Assembly (NCBI GenBank): GCA_025934595.1
Contig: JAICXU010000139.1
Location: forward strand, 1-7,354
DNA length: 7,354 bases
Direction: 5' to 3'
Origin: Polyangiaceae bacterium
Lineage (GTDB): Bacteria > Myxococcota_A > Polyangia > Polyangiales > Polyangiaceae
The stretch's first letter is position 1, and each line of letters begins with the position of its first letter. Both the position numbers and the translations under genes were made by a program. Shown here in pieces: positions 1-5,900 of this stretch. The notes under the pieces are model-generated. The model was not told the DNA's origin and made no database searches. It was given only the letters and a program-made list of their open reading frames with translations.

Positions 1-1
1 C

Positions 2-652
2 CATGCGTCCGGCGCGCGCGTCGCCTGCGTGGAGCATCTCTTCGCCGCGCTCGCTGCGCATGGCGCGCGCGAAGGAGTCGCGATCTTCGTCGAGGGCTCG
101 GAGGCGCCGATCCTCGACGGTGCGTCGTCCGCGTGGTGCGCTTTTCTCGACGATCTCGACGTGAGCGGCACGGAGGCTTCGCTCGTGATCGCGCGCGACG
201 CGGCGATCGAGGTCGGTGAATCGACGTATCGATTCGCGCCCTCTGCCGATACGAGCCTCGCCGTCGAGATCGATCTGATCGATGCCGGGTCTTTCGCGGC
301 GTCCTTGCCACGGACGGCAGAATGGAACGGCACGCGCGCCGATTTCGACGGAAAAATAGCCGCCGCGCGCACGTTCGTGCTCGCGCGCGATCTCGCGCAT
401 TTCGGCGAAAGATCCGAAGCGCACGCTCCGCCCGAGAGCTTCGTCGTGATCGACGAAAGGGGCGCGAAGGCCGCGGGTCGCGCGTTCGATCCGCACGAGC
501 CCGCGCGTCACAAGCTCCTCGACTTCCTCGGCGATCTCTTCGCGCACGGCGGTCCGCCGGTCGGACGCATCGAAGCGATTCGGCCCGGTCATGCGCGGAG
601 TCACGAGGCGGTGCGTCGCGCATTCGAACGCGGCATTCTCGTGCGCCGCTGA
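2..652 (+). CDS. lpxC: UDP-3-O-acyl-N-acetylglucosamine deacetylase (LpxC), 5'-truncated by the window edge
   Basis: This is the C-terminal 216 residues of LpxC, the zinc enzyme that removes the acetyl group from UDP-3-O-acyl-GlcNAc and commits the cell to lipid A synthesis. The frame is open to the window edge and reads ..ACVEHLFAAL, so the GTG at 29 is an internal Val, not a start. The VEH motif (bases 29-37) matches the E. coli Glu78/His79 pair. RHKLLD (506-523) supplies the other two zinc ligands, equivalent to His238 and Asp242. GDLF follows, and the GH of RPGH (near 590) matches His265. Spacing from VEH to ARTF (about 111 residues) and from there to RHK (47) agrees with E. coli. The usual RTFG reads RTFV, and the Gly-rich GLxxGGS segment before the VV(I)D strand is replaced by a Glu/Ala/Pro-rich stretch. 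The protein is therefore a divergent LpxC or a paralogue. Family membership is secure; activity is inferred. Confidence 0.9.
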   Translation, partial: HASGARVACVEHLFAALAAHGAREGVAIFVEGSEAPILDGASSAWCAFLDDLDVSGTEASLVIARDAAIEVGESTYRFAPSADTSLAVEIDLIDAGSFAASLPRTAEWNGTRADFDGKIAAARTFVLARDLAHFGERSEAHAPPESFVVIDERGAKAAGRAFDPHEPARHKLLDFLGDLFAHGGPPVGRIEAIRPGHARSHEAVRRAFERGILVRR

Positions 653-660
653 GATTTTTT
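630..660 (+). terminator. possible intrinsic terminator at the end of lpxC
   Basis: GCGGC (630-634) can pair with GCCGC (645-649) around a 10-base loop, and after TGAGA there is a run of six T (655-660). The stem overlaps the last codons of lpxC and abuts its stop codon. A five-pair GC stem is short and the U tract starts five bases after it, so this is only a candidate. If real, it would separate lpxC from the lipoprotein gene that starts at 695. Confidence 0.3.
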
Positions 661-694
661 GCAATTGCGCGCGCATCGGGCGAGCATCGGCGCC

Positions 695-1273
695 ATGCGC
701 TCTTTGCTCGTCGTCGCTGCTCTCGGTTGTGCTGTCGTCGCGTGCGGTGGATCGACTCCGCCGGCTGCTCACGCCTCGTCGTCCGATGCGGGAGCATCGC
801 CATCCGACATGGGCACGGGAATGCCGGCGGCGTCCGGCTCCGGAGATGCGGGCGCGACTACCGGAACGACGAGCGCGACGCCGACCGCGGCCTCGTCCGA
901 TGCCAGCGCCGCGCCTGCGCCCGAGGCGCATCCCTTCGCGAAAGATGCGGCCGCGGCCGAGTCGATGATCGACGACGCGATCGACTCACGTCACAACGCG
1001 ATGGACAAGTGCGCGGTCGACGCGCGAAAGCGCTGGAAAGACCCGCACGCGAAGATCACGTTCCTCATCGGTATCGATCAGGAAGGCAACGTCATCGGAA
1101 TCAAGCGCCCGTCGAAGAAGGACAAGAACGACGAGGAGCTCCTCACGTGCGTGCGAGCGGCGCTGAAAGACGCAGCATTTCCGAAGAGCCACGCCGGCGT
1201 CATCACGATCAAGAAGACCTACGAAGAAACGCTTTCGACGACGTCGACGAATCCGAACATCACGCCGAACTAG
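695..1273 (+). CDS. lipoprotein with AgmX/PglI-like C-terminal domain
   Basis: The 192-residue product starts with a lipoprotein signal: MRS, a hydrophobic stretch (4-16), then a VVAC lipobox with acylated Cys17. I chose ATG 695 because it places the signal peptide at the N-terminus; the in-frame TTG at 659 would add a charged extension before it. Residues 18-80 are a low-complexity Ser/Ala/Gly/Thr/Pro linker. Residues 84-176 form a compact domain with an early Cys (Cys106), a strand patterned ITFLIGIDQEGNVIGI, a late Cys in LLTCVRAAL (Cys152), then AAFP and a closing strand. This order is typical of the AgmX/PglI (TonB C-terminus-like) domain common in Myxococcota. The two cysteines may form a disulfide. 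The domain is often attached to envelope or gliding-related proteins, but its role here is unknown. The Asn/Thr-rich tail has no evident function. Confidence 0.8.
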   Translation: MRSLLVVAALGCAVVACGGSTPPAAHASSSDAGASPSDMGTGMPAASGSGDAGATTGTTSATPTAASSDASAAPAPEAHPFAKDAAAAESMIDDAIDSRHNAMDKCAVDARKRWKDPHAKITFLIGIDQEGNVIGIKRPSKKDKNDEELLTCVRAALKDAAFPKSHAGVITIKKTYEETLSTTSTNPNITPN

Positions 1274-1316
1274 CGCGAGGGGACGCGCGAGAAGATCGAA
1301 GCCTTCACGGCGCGCG

Positions 1317-2279
1317 ATGGTACCTTCACGGTCCGTCGTGCGTATGCGTTTTTGGGCTCGATTTTCGATCGCCGACCTCCTCCGACGAGGACGCGCGCAA
1401 GCCTGCGCGCTAGCCGCGGTCCTTGCGTCGGCGAACGCAGGCTGCGTGCACGGTCAGCTCGAAGATCCGCAGTCGCTCCCCGAAGCGCCGCGGCCCACGA
1501 TGATGCCCGAGCTCACGCATCCGGATGGCGAAGCGACGCTCGAGCAATCGACCGGAGTCGTGAAGCCGCGAGGCGCGGGAGAGATGGGTCATCTCGGCGA
1601 GAACGTGACGCGCATCGCCGCCGAGCAGCCGGTGTACTCGCGTTTGATTTTCGTCGGCGGCGCGTACGAAGCCGCGTATGGCGCGCCGACGTCGACGCAG
1701 CCCGAGAAGATCGTCGGCGGAAATCTCGAAACGTACGTGCGCGCGGTGTGGGCGACGCGTACGGGTCTCGCGTTCGGTGGCGGCCTCGGCTTCATGTTGC
1801 CGACGGCGCGATTCGATCGCAATGGACCGATCCGCCAAACCGCAGACGCCGCGATCGCGCTGAGGCCGTGGGACTACGCATTCTTCGAGCAGAATATTTT
1901 CGCGACGCGCCCGTTCGTCGACATTCGGTATCTCGTCGGCCCCGTCACGCTGCAAATTCGCGAGATGGCCGACGGCACGGTCGATCTCGATTCAGGCAGC
2001 TTCGATCTCGACATCGTCAGCACGTTCTATGCGGCGTATCGACCGACTCGCGATCTCGCGCTCGGCTTCGAAGCCGGTGAGCTCTACCGCGTGACGACGC
2101 CCGACGGTCCCGTCGTACCCGACGACGAGCGCGCCGACTTCACGCTCGGCCCCGTCATTCGCCTCATTTTTCCGAGGCTTCAGCCCGCGTTCTCGTTCAT
2201 GACGAACGTAGGTGATCCGTATTACATCGGCGCGTCGCGCGCGTGGTCCGCGAAGACGACGCTCACCGGATTGTGGTGA
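1317..2279 (+). CDS. predicted exported outer-membrane beta-barrel protein, family not recognised
   Basis: The product is 320 residues from ATG 1317, or 311 from ATG 1344 (Met10); no ribosome binding site decides between them. The N-terminus is basic, then hydrophobic (about 29-39), and ends in SANAGC. This could be read by signal peptidase I after ANA or as an atypical lipobox with Cys43, since Asn rather than Leu sits at -3. Residues 45-105 are a Pro/Glu-rich segment. From about 107 to the end, alternating polar/hydrophobic strands with many Tyr, Phe and Gly appear, for example GLAFGGGLGFML and VDIRYLVGPVTLQI, and the chain ends on Trp. That pattern fits a small outer-membrane barrel. I do not recognise a named family. 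It lies 43 bases after the preceding lipoprotein gene and may be cotranscribed with it. A surface or assembly role is inference. Confidence 0.75.
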   Translation: MVPSRSVVRMRFWARFSIADLLRRGRAQACALAAVLASANAGCVHGQLEDPQSLPEAPRPTMMPELTHPDGEATLEQSTGVVKPRGAGEMGHLGENVTRIAAEQPVYSRLIFVGGAYEAAYGAPTSTQPEKIVGGNLETYVRAVWATRTGLAFGGGLGFMLPTARFDRNGPIRQTADAAIALRPWDYAFFEQNIFATRPFVDIRYLVGPVTLQIREMADGTVDLDSGSFDLDIVSTFYAAYRPTRDLALGFEAGELYRVTTPDGPVVPDDERADFTLGPVIRLIFPRLQPAFSFMTNVGDPYYIGASRAWSAKTTLTGLW

Positions 2280-2308
2280 TCGCGCACGGAGATTCGGAGA
2301 AGGTGCGC

Positions 2309-2314
2309 TAGAAA
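2309..2314 (+). promoter_or_regulatory. -10-like hexamer TAGAAA just before the quinone reductase start
   Basis: TAGAAA ends six bases before ATG 2321. If it works as a -10 element, transcription would begin at or next to the start codon, giving a leaderless or very short-leader message. No clear -35 box is visible at the usual spacing. A purine-rich GGAGAAGG lies at about 2296-2303, too far from the ATG to be an ideal ribosome binding site. The element is called mainly because the same arrangement recurs before other genes in the window. Confidence 0.25.
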
Positions 2315-2320
2315 CAGGGC

Positions 2321-3349
2321 ATGCGCGCGATCGTGATCCGAGAGCCCGGCGGCCCCGACGTCCTCGAGCTCCGCGACGTGCCGATGCCCGAGCCCGCGAA
2401 AGGCGAGGTGCGAGTCCGCGTGCGCGCAACCGCGGTGAATCGCGCCGATCTCTTGCAGCGCATGGGCGCCTATCCCGCGCCGCCCGGATCTCCGAGAGAC
2501 ATTCCGGGCCTGGAGCTCGCGGGAGAGATCGACGCGCTCGGCGAAGGCGTGGAAGATCTCGATGGGAAAAAATGGGCGCGCGGCGATCGCGTGCTCGGTC
2601 TCGTCGGCGGCGGCGCGTACGCGGAATATCTCGTGGTCCACGCGCGCACGCTCGCGCGCATGCCGGACGGCTTGTCGTTCACAGATGCCGCAGCGCTGCC
2701 CGAAGCTTTCACCACGGCGTACGACGCGATGGTCACGCAAGCGGGTCTCGCATCCGGCGACACCGTCTTGATTCACGCCGTCGGCAGCGGCGTCGGTACC
2801 GCCGGTTTGCAGATCGCGAAAGCGCTCGGCGCGCGTGTCATCGGCACGGCGCGCAGCGAGCACAAGCTCGGTCGCGCGCGCGATCTCGGGCTCGACGAAG
2901 CCATCGTCGCGGAGAACGCAAAATTCGCCGACGCGGTGATGGCGAAGACGAACGGGCAGGGCGTCGACGTCGTGCTCGAGCTCGTCGGCGGCGCGTACGT
3001 CGCCGAAGACATCGCGTGCGCGGCGAAGAGAGCGCGCATCGTGCTCGTCGGTCTCGTCGGCGGCGCATCGGCCGATTTGAATTTCGCGGCGATGCTCCAA
3101 AAACGAATCGTCCTTCGGGGCACGCAGCTTCGAAATCGTCCGCTCGAAGAGAAGATCGAAGCGGGACGCACGTTCGCTCGGCGTGTGATGCCTCTCGTGG
3201 CGAGCGGGAAATTGCGGGCGATCGTCGATCGCACGTTGCCGCTCGAGCGCGCCGGCGAAGCACACGAGGTCACGCAGAAGAACGAAACGTTCGGCAAGGT
3301 CGTGCTCGTGATCGACGGGGCATCGGGCAAAAGGGCGTCCGGCGATTGA
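2321..3349 (+). CDS. NAD(P)H quinone oxidoreductase, PIG3-type, zinc-independent MDR family
   Basis: The 342-residue product belongs to the quinone oxidoreductase branch of the medium-chain dehydrogenase/reductase superfamily. These enzymes use NADPH to reduce quinones or related electrophiles in the cytoplasm. The N-terminus MRAIVIREPGGPDVLEL and the NRADLLQRMGAYPAPPG segment (40-56) are characteristic of the TP53I3/PIG3-like subgroup. The Rossmann nucleotide-binding turn is HAVGSGVGTAGLQIAK (152-167, AxxGxxG type). TARSEHK (176-182) supplies Arg, Ser and Lys of the kind expected to bind the NADPH 2'-phosphate. Catalytic and structural zinc ligands of alcohol dehydrogenases are absent, as expected for quinone reductases. 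Length is normal for the family. Its stop overlaps the start of the next gene, so the two are probably translated from one message. The true substrate cannot be read from sequence. Confidence 0.93.
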   Translation: MRAIVIREPGGPDVLELRDVPMPEPAKGEVRVRVRATAVNRADLLQRMGAYPAPPGSPRDIPGLELAGEIDALGEGVEDLDGKKWARGDRVLGLVGGGAYAEYLVVHARTLARMPDGLSFTDAAALPEAFTTAYDAMVTQAGLASGDTVLIHAVGSGVGTAGLQIAKALGARVIGTARSEHKLGRARDLGLDEAIVAENAKFADAVMAKTNGQGVDVVLELVGGAYVAEDIACAAKRARIVLVGLVGGASADLNFAAMLQKRIVLRGTQLRNRPLEEKIEAGRTFARRVMPLVASGKLRAIVDRTLPLERAGEAHEVTQKNETFGKVVLVIDGASGKRASGD

Positions 3350-5028
3350 ACGCGCGCGCGTCGCTCGTCCTCGCGCTCGGATCTTTTCTCGCCACGTTCG
3401 CCGTTCCTTGCTCCGCACGGGCGGATGAGCCGGTCGACTCGTACGTGCAGCTCGCCGAGCTCGGCGATCTCGCGAAGCGGCCCGAGTGGCTTCGTCTGCT
3501 CCACTATCACGGTGGCGCGCTCGCAAGTGAAAGCGGCGTGGACGACTCGGCGTTCTTCTTGTCGAAACGAGGACGCGTCGATCCCGAAGCCGAGCTCGAG
3601 GCCACGTTGCGAGCGTTCTTCGAGCCGCAAAATCCGCGCGACCCCGACGCGCACGCGCTTTGTCGATTTCCCGCGCGATTCGTTTTCTTGCGAGCCTCGC
3701 TCGGAATCGTTCCGCCTGCCGCGCGGTGTCCTGCGCTCTCGAGGTTCACGACGCGGCTACATGCTCGCTCCGTCACGTTCGTCTACACGACGAACTTTCT
3801 CGCGAACCCCGCCTCGATGTTCGGTCACACGTTCGTGCGCTTCGGCAAATCACCGCGCGCGCCGGCGAGCCTCGACGACACGACGCTCGAATTTACCGCC
3901 GACGTCGATACGAAAAATCCGGTCCTCTATGTCGTGAAGGGCGTCGCGGGGCTTTTTCGTGGCGTCTATCGCTACCAGCGTTTCGCCGACAAAATGCGCG
4001 AGTACACGACGTCCGAAGATCGCGAGATGTGGGACTACGACCTCGCGCTCACGGACGCCGAGATCGAAATGCTCGTCGACCATCTCTGGGAGCTCAAATC
4101 CGCGAACGTCGTCTACTACTACTTCACCGGCAACTGCGCGTTTCGTTTGCTCGAGATCGTGGAGGCCGCGGCGCCGAGGCTCGACCTCGTGTCGCATTTG
4201 AAGTCGATCGTCTTTCCAGTCGATGCCGTCGCGACGCTGATGACGTCGCCGGGTCTCGTGCGCGAGACGCGGTATTTGCCGTCGGGTCGAAAGCGATTGA
4301 AAGAAGAGTACGAGGCGCTGCCGATCCCGGCCGACAAAGCGCCGCATCTCGCGCACGGACCGATGCGGTTCGATCTCGGACAAGGCGCAGGCACGCAATT
4401 CGGAGAGACGTTCTCCAGCGTCGGTTTTCGCATCGCCTTGCACGACATGGACGATCCGCCGAATGGCGAGCCCGAGCTCGCGACGGTGCAGTTCATGGAC
4501 ACGCGCGTGCGCTACAGCGAAACGCACCGGTCGTTCACGCTCGATGAGCTCACGTTCGCCGAGATCATGACGCTGCACCCGTTCGGACGCTTCGAGCGTT
4601 TGCCATCGTTCCGCATTCGCGGCTTCGCCGAGCGCGTGCACGACACGGGTTGCGTGACGCGAGACTGCTTCGCGCACGGCGCCGATTTCGCCGCGGGCCT
4701 CACGCTCGCCACGAAAAATGAGCACTTTGCGATCTTCGCCATGGCCGACGGCTTCTTTTTATTTTCGCCCGACTTCGACGGCATCGGCGGATCGTTCGTG
4801 CGTGCCGGCGTGGGACCTTACGCGGGCGTTCGCGCGCGCATCACGTCGCGGCTCCTCGCGCTCGGCTCGATCACGATTTCGTACTTGCCCGCGCAGCACC
4901 TGACGTCGACGTTCGATGCGCGCGCGAGCTTGCGCGCGGGCCTCGCGAAGAACGTTGCGCTCGGATTCGAGGGTCGCGCCGATCCGCTCGGCGTCGATGG
5001 TCGCATCGCGAGCTATTTTTATTTTTAG
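3346..5028 (+). CDS. exported DUF4105 (Lnb N-terminal periplasmic domain-like) protein with C-terminal beta-barrel
   Basis: The chosen start is TTG 3346, overlapping the preceding stop as TTGA. It gives a 560-residue protein with a clean signal peptide: NAR, a hydrophobic core, and cleavage after SARA at residue 26. No closer ATG or GTG fits. The open frame upstream of 3346 is only an Arg-rich alternate frame of the quinone reductase gene. Residues 145-280 carry the DUF4105 signature: NPASMFGHTFVRF (His161), a YVVKGVAGLFRG segment, a REYTTSEDREMWDY segment, and YYYFTGNCAFRLLEIVEAAAP (Cys264). The invariant His-before-Cys order resembles circularly permuted papain/NlpC-like folds, so hydrolase or acyltransferase chemistry is possible but inferred. 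From about 345 on, VGFRIALHDMDDPPNG and VQFMDTRVRY fit the barrel-like second half of the family. The chain ends YFYF, a terminal aromatic typical of outer-membrane barrels. Substrate and function are unknown. Confidence 0.85.
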   Translation: MNARASLVLALGSFLATFAVPCSARADEPVDSYVQLAELGDLAKRPEWLRLLHYHGGALASESGVDDSAFFLSKRGRVDPEAELEATLRAFFEPQNPRDPDAHALCRFPARFVFLRASLGIVPPAARCPALSRFTTRLHARSVTFVYTTNFLANPASMFGHTFVRFGKSPRAPASLDDTTLEFTADVDTKNPVLYVVKGVAGLFRGVYRYQRFADKMREYTTSEDREMWDYDLALTDAEIEMLVDHLWELKSANVVYYYFTGNCAFRLLEIVEAAAPRLDLVSHLKSIVFPVDAVATLMTSPGLVRETRYLPSGRKRLKEEYEALPIPADKAPHLAHGPMRFDLGQGAGTQFGETFSSVGFRIALHDMDDPPNGEPELATVQFMDTRVRYSETHRSFTLDELTFAEIMTLHPFGRFERLPSFRIRGFAERVHDTGCVTRDCFAHGADFAAGLTLATKNEHFAIFAMADGFFLFSPDFDGIGGSFVRAGVGPYAGVRARITSRLLALGSITISYLPAQHLTSTFDARASLRAGLAKNVALGFEGRADPLGVDGRIASYFYF

Positions 5029-5819
5029 TGACTGCGGGCGTGCGCGAGGCACAATTCGCGCGGTTTTCCGCCGCATTTTTCGCACGAGCACACGCGAATG
5101 TCGGCGCCGTCTTCCTCCCGTTTGCCGCAGATCGCGCAGACGCGACCGCCGGTCACGATGGCAGGCGGCGGGCGGCTCGAGCTTCGCTGGCGTCGAACGG
5201 CCTGTTTCACCTCGAGCTTGCGCGCGCGAAAGAGGCCCACGAGATCGCCGGTGAAGAACAAAAGATAATTTCCGGTCGCCGCGATGATCGCGCCGCGTGC
5301 GATCCACGAGCCGCTGATTGCCTCGAAAGCGAGGTACGCGGCGAGGAGCAAGCCGAGCCACTTCACTTTCACCGGCAGGATCAGAAAAATGTAGAGCTCG
5401 TAATCGGGGAAGAGCGTCGCAAACGCCAATCCGAGCGATGCATTCAGCCAGAAGTTTCCGACCGCGCCGCCCGTGAGCCACGCCGCGACCGTCGTGCCGA
5501 TCATCCCGACGAGGTAATAGAGGTTGAACTTGAACGGGCCCCACTCGTTCTCGAGGTTCGAGCCCACGAGCCACAGCAGATAGAGATCGAAGAGAAGCCA
5601 GATGACCGAGTCCGAAGTCGGCAAGAACAAGTAGGTGACGAGCCGCCAGACTTGCCCTGAGCGAACGCGCGCGAGATCGAGCGTGAGGAGGTCGTTGAAC
5701 TCGGGGCGAATCGAGCCGAGCACGAACACGACCGCCATGCCGCCCACGATGAGCGTGGCGAGGTGCGGGATGGCGAGACCTCCCAAGCGTCGTTCGAGCC
5801 GAGCGAGCAGCTTTTCCAA
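5025..5819 (-). CDS. rhomboid-like membrane protein, probably proteolytically inactive, with zinc-ribbon-like tail
   Basis: The 264-residue protein starts at TTG 5819; LEKLLARLERRLGGLAIPHLA resembles the N-termini of its family and no nearby ATG fits. About six membrane segments lie near residues 17-37, 72-89, 99-120, 125-150, 154-170 and 174-197. The first-loop WR of rhomboids is present (Trp58-Arg59), as is LENEWG. A Ser (128) stands where the GxSG nucleophile would be, but the motif reads NASL. The last segment has GNYLLFFTGD with no catalytic His, and the HxxxN of helix 2 is also absent. The FPDYELYIFLILPVKVKWLG stretch is typical of a rhomboid-like branch lacking protease residues. The cytosolic-looking tail has Cys228, 231, 244, 246, 249 and 257 with His260 and 264, which is enough to bind one or two metal ions. 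Its end overlaps the convergent DUF4105 gene. It is probably a membrane adaptor; the partner is unknown. Confidence 0.82.
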   Translation of the reverse strand: MEKLLARLERRLGGLAIPHLATLIVGGMAVVFVLGSIRPEFNDLLTLDLARVRSGQVWRLVTYLFLPTSDSVIWLLFDLYLLWLVGSNLENEWGPFKFNLYYLVGMIGTTVAAWLTGGAVGNFWLNASLGLAFATLFPDYELYIFLILPVKVKWLGLLLAAYLAFEAISGSWIARGAIIAATGNYLLFFTGDLVGLFRARKLEVKQAVRRQRSSSRPPPAIVTGGRVCAICGKREEDGADIRVCSCEKCGGKPRELCLAHARSH

Positions 5820-5828
5820 AACGGATGA

Positions 5829-5834
5829 TCTATA
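5829..5834 (-). promoter_or_regulatory. -10-like hexamer TATAGA before the rhomboid-like gene
   Basis: Read on the minus strand, TATAGA lies nine bases before the TTG start at 5819. A start site six to eight bases downstream of it would leave a leader of only a few bases. No convincing -35 box is seen, and the 25-base repeat at 5833-5857 directly overlaps the upstream side. Confidence 0.28.
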
Positions 5835-5857
5835 GCGCGCAAACCTGCCGCGCGTCT
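5833..5857. repeat. copy 1 of a 25-base intergenic repeat with inverted ends
   Basis: This 25-base stretch matches 6901-6925 at 23 of 25 positions; the differences are the 14th and 16th bases. Inside it, GCGCGC (5835-5840) and CGCGCG (5849-5854) can pair as a GC hairpin around the core AAACCTGC. It sits between the minus-strand cytochrome-like gene (stop at 5901) and the rhomboid-like gene (start at 5819). It could be an operator for the latter, a terminator for the former, or chance in GC-rich DNA. Confidence 0.45.
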
Positions 5858-5900
5858 TGCGTTGCCGCGCGAGCGGTCGACGTGGTCGTCGCGTCTCGAA

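Noticed and set aside
29..31. GTG 29 as the start of the first gene
   Set aside because: The frame is open upstream and the Val-Glu-His following it is the internal zinc-site motif of LpxC, so the start lies before the window.
322..1413. 363-codon plus-strand open frame across lpxC and the lipoprotein gene
   Set aside because: Arg/Ser-rich alternate frame spanning two recognised genes; no independent coding signal.
2212..3345. Long N-terminal extension of the DUF4105 frame through the quinone reductase gene
   Set aside because: It is extremely Arg-rich, runs in a second frame of a well-recognised enzyme gene, and would bury the clear signal peptide that begins at 3346.
2222..3526. 434-codon open frame on the minus strand, and another at 2773-3654
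   Set aside because: Both are antisense to the quinone reductase and the start of the DUF4105 gene, show Arg/Ala/Asp-rich shadow composition and no family features; GC-rich codon bias leaves such frames free of stops.
3850..4725. 291-codon minus-strand open frame
   Set aside because: Antisense to the conserved DUF4105 core; charged, low-information composition with no signal, membrane or domain pattern.
5028..5660. 210-codon plus-strand open frame
   Set aside because: Antisense to the rhomboid-like gene, whose membrane segments and Cys/His tail are clearly coding; the plus frame is a Glu/Arg-rich shadow.
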